Shown piece by piece: positions 33,802-44,357 of a stretch of DNA of 64,000 nt. The translations under genes were made by a program, and so were the position numbers. Numbering within the stretch: the stretch's first letter is position 1; the number at the start of each line of letters is the position of its first letter. Source of the stretch: Strobilurus pachycystidiatus (taxonomy: Eukaryota > Basidiomycota > Agaricomycetes > Agaricales > Physalacriaceae); contig JAHLMK010000004.1 in the NCBI GenBank assembly GCA_019915135.1, positions 1,240,001 to 1,304,000 of the forward strand. Reading direction: 5' to 3'. The notes under the pieces were generated by a model, which searched no databases, was not told where the DNA came from, and was given only the letters and a program-made list of their open reading frames with translations.

Positions 33802-34538
33802 TCAATCATCACGCCAGGTCACTTGGCCAGTGTTCCACCGGTCACCCCATATAACGCGCTTGTGGTATACTTTACGCAGATCCTTGAACTCCTTGACGAA
33901 TTCGTCGATGTCTCTGCCACTGGGTGTACCTGTGCCAGACGACAAGGCGCCTAGTGGGAGAGCCGACGGCTGTTGTTTGATGAAGGAAGTTGCGAGTGCT
34001 TCAGAAGCCTCGTCTTGAGCTGTCGTGGCATGTCTGAGCCGCATGAGGAGAAATTGTGGGGCGAAGCGCTGTTGGCCTAGTTAGCGTATGGCAGAACTAG
34101 GCCTGAAGGGCTACCTGATAAACGTCTTTCTGCTCCTTTTCGAGCTCTTTCCATCGTGCTTCAAGAGCTTTGGCCTCGTCAAATGCATCCTTTGTATCGG
34201 CCCGCAGATGGTAGAGGCTGTCTTGCAAGGCCAGATTATTCTCTGCGGGAACCTTATCAGATGGAGGTGGTCAAGATGTCCGGCGCCGGCTTACTGGCAA
34301 TAGCCTCGTTGGCCATTCCCAACTCCGATTGAGCCTGGTACATAGCTTTGACGCGGGGCAGGGAGTGGAAAACAGCCTGGAAATAGTTGTGATCGGACAG
34401 CAGATCCTGAAGGTCCTCTCGTCTGCAAACAGATCATGTTATTATAGTCTTCGTATACAAAGAACGAACGAGAACGCACGATAAATGCGCCAGTTCTGGG
34501 AACTCGTGCAAGAGATGAGTCGACAGCTCTGACGACAT
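33802..34538 (-). CDS. VPS37: ESCRT-I subunit VPS37 (Mod(r) domain)
   Basis: Part of ESCRT-I, which sorts ubiquitinated membrane proteins into multivesicular bodies on endosomes. ATG 34538 starts MSSELSTHLLHEFPELAHLS. Introns gtgcgttc...tttgcag and gtaagccg...gataag lead to REDLQDLLSDHNYFQAVFHS, then the coiled-coil region ENNLALQDSLYHLRADTKDA and LEARWKELEKEQKDVYQ, then FAPQFLLMRLRHATTAQDEA and EFKDLRKVYHKRVIWGDRW. These are typical of the Mod(r)/Vps37 family. The stop is at 33802-33804. Its start codon is 40 nt from that of RRP40, which is read in the other direction. Confidence 0.8.
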
Positions 34539-34578
34539 GATGGTGGGTGACAAGCCAAGCAAATTTCCTTCTTTGTTC

Positions 34579-35442
34579 ATGACCACCATGACAGTTGTCG
34601 TACCCGGCGAATTCGTGCCCGCTCAGCACGTCAATTTGAAGCTTGGCCCTGGTCTCATTCAAGAAACGACTGCTGCCTCGACATCTGTACAATCCACGCG
34701 AGCGGGTACACTAAATCACTCGGCCAATAAAAGCAAATGGTGGGTGGAGAGCAATTCCCGTCGCGTATGTTTGGCCGTTTCCCCCAAGCAAGTCCGAGGC
34801 GTTCACAAAATTGACAGTATGTCCCGGCATCTCAAGAATCGGTGATTGGCGTCATCGTCCAGAAAGCTGGGGAAGGCTTCAGAGTTGATATTGGCTCTGC
34901 CCATTCAGCGTCCCTGGACGGAATGGCTTTCGAAGGAGCGACAAAAAGAAACCGGCCAAATCTAAAGGTCGACGACGTCATGTCTTCGCCCTTCTCTTGT
35001 CTCCGAGTCTGACTCCGGCTTGTAGATCGGCAGTCTCGTTTACGCGCGCATTTCTCTAGCCCACAAAGACATGGAACCCGAGTTAGAATGCTTCGACGCG
35101 CAAACGCGCAAGGCCGAAGGTTTTGGTGAACTCAAAGGTGGCTTCATGGTCAGGTGCAGCCTCAGCATGTGTCGAAAGTTGGTTTATCTTTTCATCACAC
35201 CGGTGTACTTTCATTCAAATGGGGCTCGCAGGCTTTTGGATCCCAATCATTTCTTCCTGCCTCTTCTCGGGTCCCAGATTCCGCTGGAGGTTGCCGTTGG
35301 CGTCAACGGCCGTGTCTGGATCAGCTCGAAAGAATTGAAACACACTATTGCAATAGGTCGCTGTATCGAAGCCGTCGATCCTGACGGCGGAGGCCTGAAC
35401 GAAAAGCAGGTCAAGTCCTTCCTTGCATCACTGGATGTCTGA
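34579..35442 (+). CDS. RRP40: Exosome complex component RRP40
   Basis: Cap subunit of the RNA exosome (EXOSC3 homologue), with N-terminal, S1 and KH regions. ATG 34579 gives MTTMTVVVPGEFVPAQHVNL; an in-frame ATG at 34537 overlaps the VPS37 start codon. The first exon runs to about 34770. The next has SVIGVIVQKAGEGFRVDIGS and SLDGMAFEGATKRNRPNLK. After intron gtcgacga...cttgtag come IGSLVYARISLAHKDMEPEL and FGELKGGFMVRCSLSMCR. After a short intron (about 35175-35234) comes LLDPNHFFLPLLG, with the KH-domain GxNG signature VAVGVNGRVW. The stop is at 35440-35442. Confidence 0.85.
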
Positions 35443-36066
35443 TGCTTGGGTGATTACTTACTTGCCTTCGTGGGGACAACCGTCCCCGGCCGCATTTGCT
35501 CGAGCCATGGCACCTTTCGACTCCGCACCTTCCCAGCTGTATAGGAATCGTACCTGAATCATACTCTGGCCTCCCCGGTGCGCAGGTCAGCTCCAATCAA
35601 GCCTTTTGCCTGCAAGTTCATCTTCAGAGTATCATTCGCGACGTACAGCTATCGCTATAAACTATGAAGTCGATAGTCTGTACTTTCTAGTTGTGCGGCA
35701 ACACGTCGTCACCCTTTTCTTCACGATTTCGCGCAACAGCTCCGGTTTTTAATCTCGTTCGTCGGTCATCAATCCTGTTCAACCGAAGCAGAACATATGT
35801 CGAGATGAACACCAAGCCTCGACCGATTCGAGCCGCATCCATGTGTCACTATCATCATCTCCGCGGAATGCGAGGACTTATGCAGGACTCCACCATCTGA
35901 TGCATAGAGTGTGCATTCATGTCAGGTTCCCAAATCAGCGCTGACCTGGCCGTACGGCTTTTTCGATCGTTCTGATCCTGAATGCCGACCAAGATCCCTC
36001 TCTAAACTCACCAGCGTTGCCCGAAAAAGGTCCCATGTGAAAGTGGACGTCAGAACAACTGGATAG
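35443..36066. other. No gene recognised
   Basis: This is the 3' region of RRP40 and the upstream region of the zinc-finger gene. Short frames on both strands have no recognised content. Confidence 0.45.
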
Positions 36067-36073
36067 TATAAAA
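36067..36073 (+). promoter_or_regulatory. TATA box of the zinc-finger gene
   Basis: The sequence tataaaa ends 29 nt before the ATG at 36103, so the 5' leader would be very short. Confidence 0.45.
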
Positions 36074-36102
36074 CTTAGCACCTTCCAGCAGCTCTCTCTA
36101 CA

Positions 36103-36714
36103 ATGATGGCGACGCGACTTCCAAGTATTGAATGCCTCTTTCCCGGTAGGATCTACAGCCTCACTGTCCATTGCCAGCCTGCTTACGCTCGCTCTTCAGA
36201 ACGCCTTTTCCAAGAATTCGAGCGATATCCCATCGCAAGAGCTTCATCTTCCTACATCGGAGATCGTAGTCATAGTCCTCCCGACTCCGATACGTCTAGT
36301 CATACTGGTAGCAGCACACCAGAACATCGCCCAAAACCCACTCCACCTCCCCCACCTGGCGGGATGGATTTATTCGACGAAGACCACATCTGCGTGTATT
36401 GTCAACGCTGGTGTCGCGGTCGAAGCGCCCTTCGTGTCCACATGCGCATTCACAATGGAATCAAACGTGGGTTCTGATTCCTCGTTCTCTCCATGCCGTG
36501 ATGGCTCACCAGGCGTCGGGCGCGGAATATAGCCTTCTCATGTCCGGTACCAGGGTGTGGACATCTCTTCAATGTCAAATCAAACCTCAAGCGGCATTGT
36601 GACCGAAGACACAAGCTGCCTTCAGATGACGGAGCAGCGTCGCTGCCCTCTGACTCTTCTTCACAAGGGGAATCCGATTCTGGGTCACCATCCCAGCGTT
36701 CGCCGCGCATGTAG
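36103..36714 (+). CDS. C2H2 zinc-finger protein with two fingers
   Basis: Probable DNA-binding regulator, target unknown. From ATG 36103 the N-terminal part is Ser/Pro-rich and holds SHTGSSTPEHRPKPTPPPPP. Finger 1, CVYCQRWCRGRSALRVHMRI plus H, is C-x2-C-x12-H-x3-H. After it a 71-nt intron (gtgggttc...tatag, about 36470-36540) joins in phase to finger 2, CPVPGCGHLFNVKSNLKRHC, which closes with DRRH (C-x4-C-x12-H-x4-H). An acidic Ser-rich tail ends QRSPRM, stop 36712-36714. The N terminus may contain another short intron near 36146-36178. The two-finger layout is common among fungal regulators that bind short GC-rich sites, but that is inference. Confidence 0.7.
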
Positions 36715-37694
36715 CCATTACCTTTGTGCAAACACAGAGATATTGGCGTACAATTCCCCCTTGATGACTATACGAGACATGACTTGTTTCCGCCGCATGC
36801 GCTTATACCTGACACACTACACACTATTTCAATGCAACTGATAACGGATACCTGCACGTCGTCCTGCCGCCCGCTATAGGTGTACGCTTATAGAATGGAG
36901 ACATTGATGGTTCCTTTGCGGCTTTCCCTCTCCCGCGCCATCTGCGTGCAACGTAAAGGTGGCGGATGTCGGCGTTTTGTCCCAAAGCCAGCTGTGACAT
37001 AGGTGAAGGTCATGCGTTATCCATCAATACGCGCGTCAAGAATCCCATCCACACGTTGACCGTGAGCTGAAATGACCACATTCCGGTTAGTTAAGTAGAT
37101 ACAGACTTCAGCGTACGTCTTTTCACAACCTATGTACCATCAAGTTCGTCGGGCTTTTGCCGCCGCTCGGGGGCATGCACGGGGAAATGATGATCTACAC
37201 TGAACGCTTTCGCTAGGCGGCGCAGAGCCGTCTTCCAAAGCCATTCCCGACCTCATGCTTGTTGAGCCGCTCCTCTCGGGCAAGTCTATCATCCTCTACT
37301 CCAGAGAGTGGAGCACGACGGTCCCGTAACCCGTTCGGCTTGGTCCAAAGAAGCACCATGTCAATGGTTTCTCACCCTGGCCAGCAGACAAACAGTAGAA
37401 ACTCCTGCATAGACAGGAACAATGATAACTATATTGTGAAACTGGAGTCAGGTAAGTAGCGCTTCAATTTGGTTCTTATCTTGAGTTCTGATTAAGGGAG
37501 CGAAGCCGAAAGATCGTCGCCACAGTTGAGTACTTGCGGACTTATTTCGGTGGGATTGTAGTACAGAAAGAGAATGATAGTAGTACATATGGCGTGAGGT
37601 ATCTAGAAATGATAAGTAAGCGAGTCGTGTGAATCTTGTTGGCTAGTGAGCCTGGCTGAGCGGATCAAGAAGGGATACGCCACCGACCTCAGAG
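36715..37694. other. No gene recognised
   Basis: No frame here has spl­ice support or a familiar motif. The stretch separates the zinc-finger gene from the 3' end of EAF6. Confidence 0.45.
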
Positions 37695-38335
37695 TCAATC
37701 GTCATCTAAACGCGCTTTCTTCCTTGGCCGGCCCGACGAAGGGGGAGGTGGTGCCTCCTCGTCGCCATCCGTCCCTACGCTGCTTCTCTCCTTGTTGCGT
37801 CTGCGCCGAGAGTATTCACGGTCGCGAATCAGTTTGTTCTCATGCGAGGTCGTTGGCTTCAAAGACACGGTCGCAGGTCCGACAGAGTTCTTCCCGGAGT
37901 CATCGCCATCCTCCCCGTCACCGGTCATTTCAAGAGACTGTCTCTGCGTCAAGGCTGCGGCGAGGTGGACGACACTGGAGCACACACCTTTTGTATGGTT
38001 ACACTGCTGTTTGAGAAGATCCTGTCGTTGTCCGGGACCTCGTACTTTCTCCGCGTCGTGGACTGGTTCTTGAGAAAGTGTTCGAATCCAAGAACGATGT
38101 TTCCACCGCTGTTGCCCATTGTATCCTGTAGATACGACTGCTCGAGCTTGTATATCTGGCTTTCTAGGTCTGCCTACACAGAATATAAATAAGCAATGGA
38201 ACAATTGGCTCCAGTTGAGGAGCAGCGCACCAGTTGTTTGTCGACACCCCTCTTCTTCGGGATGGCCACCATAAGGTCCTTCTTGATCTGCTCATATCGC
38301 GTCTTGTCGTCGGGGACTGGGCTGTCGGTGGCCAT
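37695..38335 (-). CDS. EAF6: Chromatin modification protein EAF6
   Basis: Small subunit of the NuA4 histone acetyltransferase complex. ATG 38335 gives MATDSPVPDDKTRYEQIKKD and PKKRGVDKQL. An intron (gtgcgctg...gtgtag, about 38237-38180) is followed by ADLESQIYKLEQSYLQDTMG, GGNIVLGFEHFLKNQ and the family block DRIFSNSSVTIQK. Intron gtgtgtgc...gacgcag leads to RQSLEMTGDGEDGDDSG and a basic tail with RDREYSRRRRNKER ending RKKARLDDD, stop 37695-37697. The coiled coil and the IFSNSS block are characteristic. It is divergent from RPT5 with 101 nt between the two ATGs. Confidence 0.8.
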
Positions 38336-38436
38336 GGACAAGCCGGGAGATGTTTGGTCCTGTGTGGCTGGGAGCTGGACGCGCGTCTGACGCGTTCGCT
38401 GACATTGACAACTGACCGTCACTCGCTCCCAACACC

Positions 38437-40019
38437 ATGTCCTCCGCTGCCCCCCCTCCTCCAGACCCGCCTGCCAGCAATCCCGAGAAGCAGCCAGAGC
38501 AGTCCTCGCCGCCACCGCCAGCGGAAGCAGCAGCCGAGGATGCATCCATGGACACGACGGAGGACAAGCCAGAGACTTGGGATGACATCCCGCCTGAGAT
38601 CATGGAGCTGAACACGGATGAGATTCTGACGAGGATACGTCTGATAGACAATGATATCAAAGTGCGTAGCGAGCTAGGCTTGTGGCGCTAGGAGACTGAA
38701 GTGGTATCCAGGTTATGCGCTCGGAAACGCTGCGGCTACAGCACGAGCAGACCGTCATGAAGGAGAAGATTCGTGACAACGGCGAGAAGATTAAGCAGAA
38801 CAAGGTTCTGCCGTATCTTGTGGGCAATGTCGTAGAGGTCTGTCTCAATCCAGCTCGTCTCGTTCACGTGTTCTCAACCATTATCACTCAGATTCTTGAT
38901 GTTGATCCCGAGGGCGAAGAGGACGGCGCCAACCAGGACTTGGACTCCATGCGCAAGGGCAAATGTGCTGTCATCAAAACCTCCACCCGCCAAACTGTCT
39001 TCCTTCCCCTCATCGGTCTAGTTCCTCCAGAAGAGCTACAACCCGGAGATCTCGTCGGTGTGAACAAAGACTCGTACCTCGTCCTCGACAAACTCCCTGC
39101 TGAATTCGACTCGCGTGTCAAAGCTATGGAAGTCGACGAAAGGCCGACAGAAACTTACACGGACATTGGTGGTCTCGAGAAGCAGATCGAGGAGCTCGTC
39201 GAGGCAATTGTGCTTCCCATGGAGCATGCTGACCGGTTCAAGACCCTTGGGATAAAGCCTCCCAAAGGCTGTCTCATGTACGGTCCTCCCGGTACTGGAA
39301 AGACGCTCCTCGCCCGTGCTTGTGCTGCCCAGACGAATGCCTGCTATCTCAAACTCGCCGGTCCTTCGCTCGTACAGATGTTCATCGGTGACGGCGCCAA
39401 GTTGGTCCGCGACGCATTTGCGCTGGCCAAACAGAAAGCTCCCGCCATCATCTTCATCGATGAGTTGGACGCGATCGGTACCAAGCGATTCGATTCCGAC
39501 AAGAGTGGTGATCGTGAGGTGCAGAGGACCATGTTGGAGTTGCTCAACCAGCTTGACGGCTTCAGCAGTGACGAGCGAATCAAAGTAGCTATCAATCTCA
39601 TTGTTCATCAGCTTCACACTGATGTGCTTCTAGGTGATCGCTGCCACGAATCGTATCGATATTCTCGACCCCGCTCTGCTACGATCTGGTCGTCTTGACC
39701 GCAAGATCGAGTTCCCCCTACCAAACGAGTCTGCCCGTGCCCGTATCTTGGAGATCCACTCGCGAAAGATGACATTGTCAACGGACGTGAATTTTGACGA
39801 GTTGGCAAGAAGTACGGATGAGTTCAACGCTGCACAGCTGAAAGCTGTCTGTGTTGAGGCTGGCATGATTGCGTTAAGAGAGGGAGCAACAAGACTTGGA
39901 CACGAGCATTTCTTGAGCGGTATATCAGAAGGTACGTGTTTTCATCAACGGGAACGTCCTGTCACTCATATATTGCAGTCCAGAGCAAGAAGAAGAACGA
40001 CCTTATGTACTTTGCATAG
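38437..40019 (+). CDS. RPT5: 26S proteasome regulatory ATPase subunit RPT5
   Basis: One of the six AAA ATPases of the 19S base that unfold substrates. ATG 38437 begins a Pro/Ala-rich leader, followed by [20 protein letters not shown]. Intron 1 is at about 38661-38711, then [19 protein letters not shown] (coiled coil) and the OB region with [20 protein letters not shown]. The AAA module has Walker [16 protein letters not shown], Walker [15 protein letters not shown] and [21 protein letters not shown]. Introns at 39588-39633 and 39932-39978 are in phase. The C terminus is [10 protein letters not shown], a HbYX-type tail that opens the 20S gate; the stop is 40017-40019. The RPT5-specific C terminus and leader separate it from RPT1-4 and RPT6. 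Confidence 0.93.
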
Positions 40020-40194
40020 ATTTTTCGTACCTATCACAATATCATTTCGCAACTGTACGATTCCGTGTGATGAAACCAAAGTACTGTATGGACATTGGAC
40101 ATAACTTGACGCGTCATGCCAGCGATCTGTAAGTATACGCGCCGCCCGCTGCCGAGTGACTAGACCAGATCAAACGCATGATCGCTGTACCAAA

Positions 40195-40993
40195 ATGGCA
40201 CTTTCGCCTTTTACCACGTCGTCCGGTAAGGTAACAGTGACAGTCCAGACCTGCATGTGCTAATATCGTCAACGACGCGTAGGATTCATTCTACCATCCA
40301 TACATGCTGCACCTCCATTCTTCACGTCTGTCTTGTCTCCCTCGATTGATGGTCACTGGCAATTGACAAGAGGCGCTTAGGCAGCAACCAAACCCCTCCT
40401 CGTCGTCTTCACTCGTCGACCAGTGGATCAAACTCATCCTATCGTATGCGCGCCATCGCAAGCTGTTCTTTCTACGCATTGAAGATGCCGAGACATCGGG
40501 CAATGACTGGGACGAGGTTCTGAAGAATGAGCGCATCAATCGTAAGTACCTGCATCAACCTTGCATTGCACCATCAGACGCCGCTTCGCAGGGAAATCAT
40601 CCCAACATATCTGGAGCACATCCTATCTGTGATGGTGTCCAAGAACGTCGCAGTATATGAACCGGCGAAGCAGACCCGCGCAGTATTGTTGTATTGGCGC
40701 CTTCCGGATGAATGGGCGGAGACGCTACATGAATGGGTATGTTTTCTCCGCTTGCGTCTGCCCTGGTCCTTGCGGGCTGATGTGTTGCTTCCTAGGTGAC
40801 CGCGACGGGCCAGTTGAATGTGATCATGACCTTCTACGATATTACGGATCCGCCTGTCGAATCACCGCTGTCTGGTATACCGCTCCCCTTGTTGCGGCGG
40901 GCGATAAATGTCCTGGTAAAGACGAACCAAGCGCAGATGATAGCGGTTGCGGACGGCGAGGGTGTCAGGTTCTTCCCACCCTCTGGTAGATGA
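40195..40993 (+). CDS. VPS25: ESCRT-II subunit VPS25
   Basis: Two-winged-helix subunit of ESCRT-II, which works after ESCRT-I in endosomal sorting and recruits VPS20. ATG 40195 gives MALSPFTTSSG; introns at about 40228-40281 and 40324-40378 precede SLVDQWIKLILSYARHRKLF and TSGNDWDEVLKNERIN. Intron 40542-40591 leads to EIIPTYLEHILSVMVSKNVA and RAVLLYWRLPDEWAETLHEW. A last intron (40738-40797) leads to TATGQLNVIMTFYDITDPPV and IAVADGEGVRFF, stop 40991-40993. The DPPxESPLSGIP block is typical. Same strand as RPT5, 175 nt downstream. Confidence 0.85.
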
Positions 40994-41748
40994 TACGCGA
41001 TGGAAGTAACGATCTGAAGTGTATCTTGGATGTACCTGTAACTGGGTATTCAATCGTGTCTACGACAAAGCTAGATATCTGACTTCTTTATGTCTCAATG
41101 TTTACCCGGACGCAGAGGTGGATTTTGTATTTGTGCATACAGGCATCGGTACGATGGATGAACGCAAGGGTTAGCTTCGAAGAAGAAGAGGTTTCTACGG
41201 CTTGTCAAGAGGATGATACCATGATGGCAGCGGTCCATAGCGGTGATCTGACAGCTCAAGCTGAGGTATGGAAAGGACAGCTAAGGCGGCATTCGCACTC
41301 TTTCTATGGGAACAGTCAGAGTTTGAGATTGTACTATGTACTTCATACGGATTACCAACCTGCCATCGACGCGTCGCGGGCAGCCAAGGCATCGCGTGGC
41401 AGAAGATACACGGCACACCTGTGAATCGTCAAGGTTACCAAGCCCAAGGTCAAGCTAGCACGCACATCGTAAGCTAGAATGTGGGTCGACAGTAAATGTG
41501 GGGTGATATGCCAGCCAGCCCCAGGCCAAAGCTAGGCCATGTCTTCGGGGGTCCGGGCCGTAGTCGCGCCCGAATAAATCAGCAAAGCAAACTTGAGCTT
41601 ATTCCACCTTGACATCGCTCCTCTGAAGAGTCAAGCACGCTCGACAGCCCTCACAAGACTTATTCTCATTCTCCGGGAGTGTCTGTCGATTGCTTCAAGT
41701 TTGTCTGTCATCTTTCTCTTGACATTGACTTGACTCTCCACCCACAGT
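40994..41748. other. No gene recognised
   Basis: A 108-codon plus frame (41098-41424) and overlapping minus frames are present but have no domain or introns. The right part is the promoter of the coproporphyrinogen oxidase gene; its leader ends cccacag just before the ATG, so a 5'UTR intron is possible. Confidence 0.4.
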
Positions 41749-42807
41749 ATGGCTGAGAGTGCCGCTGTCCCGAAGCCTATGCGAAAACGCGCAGAAGAAC
41801 TCATCATTGACCTCCAAACCAAGATTGTCTCCGCCTTCGAAGCCCTCGATCCCGAGGCCCCTCCCTTCAAACGCGACCATTGGACTCGCGCTGCCAACGG
41901 CGGCTATGGAATGTCCTGTGTCTTTGCCGTCCCACCTTCGGACGACGGCAGCGAACCAACAACAATCCTGGAAAAGGCTGGTGTAAACGTCTCCATTGTG
42001 ACAGGAACCCTTCCCCCAGCAGCGGTGCAGCAGATGCGGGCCGAGCACGCGTCCCTTCCTACTTCACAAGACGGATCCGGTCTCCCATACTTTGTTACCG
42101 GCGTCAGCCTTGTCATCCATCCTCGCAATCCCAACGCACCCACGTCCCACGCAAACTACCGCTATTTCGAAGTCACCGAGCCCGTTGACCCGGCTTCAGA
42201 TGAACCGCCCAAAGTACTCGCATGGTGGTTCGGTGGAGGTGCAGATTTGACACCAGCATACGTGTTTGAAGAGGATGCGAAGCATTTCCATCAGACACTG
42301 AAGGACGCGGCTCATGCTCACGGAGAACAGCTGTTCCCCGCGTTCAAGAAGTGGTGTGACGACTACTTCTATATCCCCCATCGCAAGGAATGCCGCGGCG
42401 TCGGCGGTGTCTTCTTCGATGACCTTACTTCTGAGCCTCACAAACGCCTGACGGCCGACTCTGCCCGCCCCACGAGTGCCGAGGAGATCTTCGAGTTTGT
42501 CAAGGATATGGGAAACGCTTTTGTTCCTTCTTATGTCCCTATCCTCGAGAAGCGTGGACGGCTGCCTTTCACCCCCCGTCAGCGCCGCTGGCAGCTCATC
42601 CGCCGTGGTCGGTACGCGGAATTCAATCTCATGTATGACCGGGGCACCAAGTTTGGGTTGAACGCCCCTGGGGCCCGGATAGAGAGCATCCTCATGAGTC
42701 TTCCAGAGACCGTACGATGGGAGTACATGACGGATATGGCGGATGACCCGGAATCAGAAGAAGCTAAGCTTGTCGAGGTCGTTTCAAACCCTCGGGAATG
42801 GGTCTAG
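41749..42807 (+). CDS. HEM13: Coproporphyrinogen III oxidase, aerobic
   Basis: Oxygen-dependent enzyme of heme synthesis that converts coproporphyrinogen III to protoporphyrinogen IX. The intronless frame gives 352 residues, a normal length for the cytosolic fungal form, with no mitochondrial presequence evident. Conserved blocks: HWTRAANGGYGMSCVFA (about 44-60), GVNVSIVTG, GVSLVIHPRNPNAPTSHANY, AWWFGGGADLTPAYVF (about 159-173), KKWCDDYFYIPHRKECRGVG, and the late signature GRYAEFNLMYDRGTKFGL. It is intact to the stop 42805-42807 and convergent with ADE1, with 89 nt between the stops. It is the longest intronless gene recognised in the window, unusual next to its intron-rich neighbours. Confidence 0.95.
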   Translation: MAESAAVPKPMRKRAEELIIDLQTKIVSAFEALDPEAPPFKRDHWTRAANGGYGMSCVFAVPPSDDGSEPTTILEKAGVNVSIVTGTLPPAAVQQMRAEHASLPTSQDGSGLPYFVTGVSLVIHPRNPNAPTSHANYRYFEVTEPVDPASDEPPKVLAWWFGGGADLTPAYVFEEDAKHFHQTLKDAAHAHGEQLFPAFKKWCDDYFYIPHRKECRGVGGVFFDDLTSEPHKRLTADSARPTSAEEIFEFVKDMGNAFVPSYVPILEKRGRLPFTPRQRRWQLIRRGRYAEFNLMYDRGTKFGLNAPGARIESILMSLPETVRWEYMTDMADDPESEEAKLVEVVSNPREWV

Positions 42808-42896
42808 GTCAGTAAAAAAACAGGTAGAAGTTGCGAATCTTGTATAGAAGTTCTAAGATATGTATTACGATGATAACTTGAAAGATACTTCACTCC

Positions 42897-43960
42897 TCAT
42901 TGAACCAGCATGTCTACGACGTCGGTGTAGCGTTGCTTGGTGCCTTGCACGACTTCGTCGGTAATTGTCCAACCCTCCCCTTCCACCAGTCCGCCCTCCA
43001 ATCCTTTGCGAAATCCCGAGCTGACGAGCCAATCGCGGAGATATTGCTTGTCGAAGCTTGGTTGGGTGACACCGACTTTGTATCCCTCCAACGGCCAATA
43101 ACGGGACGAATCCGGGGTCAAAAGTTCATCGATGAGAATGAGGTTGTCTCCGACCAACCCAAACTCGAATTTTGTGTCGGCGAGAATTATGCCTTTCGAG
43201 AGGGCATACGAAGCAGCTTCAGAATACAACTGAAGGGCGGCTTGGGATATCTTAGTGTAAAGAGACTCTCCAATGAGAGCAGAGGCTGGTAGACAGTTTA
43301 GGTCACAGAAAAACGGCGAGGAGAACGTTATAGAGACCTTGTTCTGGAGAGATGTTCTCGTCGTGAGCTCCCTGCTCAGCTTTGGTTGACGGCGTGAAGA
43401 TAGGTTCGGGGAACTTCTGCGACTCTTGCATTCCAGAAGGTAAGCTTATCCCGTGGACGGTTCCAGATTTCTTGTATTCCGACCAGGCAGAGCCTACATG
43501 AATATTTAGAGGCGTTCCAGATTGAAAGCAATGCTATCACCAGTCAGATATCCGCGAACGATAGCTTCCAGAGGTACAACTTGAGCTTTCTTCACCAGCA
43601 TTGCGCGTCCATCCAACTGTTCCTTGAACGGCCTGACTTCCTCTGGCATTTCGTCCACATTGGCAGTCGCGAAATGATTTGTGATGATATGTGCGAGCTT
43701 GGAGAACCAGAACAACGATACTTTGGTGAGAAGTTTTCCTTTTTCTGGGATGCCCTGATTGTCCCAGCCCAATCAGACTTTTTGTAGTAGCAGACCTTTG
43801 AGGCGGTACTGACGTTGTTCAAGATAACATCATAAGCGGATATCCGATCCGTGGCAACGAAGAGCAGATGGTCAGAGGAGGACGTGCTGTAGATATCGCG
43901 GACTTTGCCTTTCGATACTAGGTTAAGACCAGGAAGGTCCGTCTGTGTCAGAGCCGCCAT
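42897..43960 (-). CDS. ADE1: Phosphoribosylaminoimidazole-succinocarboxamide synthase
   Basis: SAICAR synthetase of purine synthesis; joins CAIR and aspartate with ATP. ATG 43960 gives [20 protein letters not shown] and [16 protein letters not shown]. Intron gtcagtac...caatcag leads to [20 protein letters not shown] and [13 protein letters not shown]. Intron gtgatagc...catgtag leads to [18 protein letters not shown] and [17 protein letters not shown]. Intron gtctctat...taccag leads to [27 protein letters not shown] and [14 protein letters not shown]. It ends [10 protein letters not shown], stop 42897-42899. The ATP and substrate loops are all present. Confidence 0.93.
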
Positions 43961-44357
43961 TGGATGATGGACGATCGGAGCAACTTGACTCGGACTCGCT
44001 GGCGGAAAAAGCGCTCCCGCCTCCGTGCCGAGTCCCGAATCCCGATCACTGATCGAACCATCCCAAAACGGCAGTCACCTCAAATGTTGACGCCACCAAG
44101 CGGACTTCAGTACCTACCACCATCAGAATGATGTGATAGCATGAAGTCCAAACAAGCAGACTATTAGACCAAAAGACTACACTTTGCTAGTTTTATGCAT
44201 TCTCCACATGAAATGATCCATTATCCGACTATAAAACTCACATCAGAGGAAATCATAGACTCTAAATAAATGATACTGGTGCAACCTTTTTCCAGTCGTA
44301 CATGTAAGGCAATAAATGATACATACAACAAGGGTGTTTTACAGTCCAACTTGCGTG
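43961..44357. other. Intergenic
   Basis: This is the upstream region of ADE1 and the 3' region of the FAD monooxygenase. No gene is seen. Confidence 0.5.

Noticed and set aside
41098..41424. 108-codon plus-strand open frame after VPS25
   Set aside because: No domain, no splice sites and overlapping equally long frames on the other strand; probably chance.
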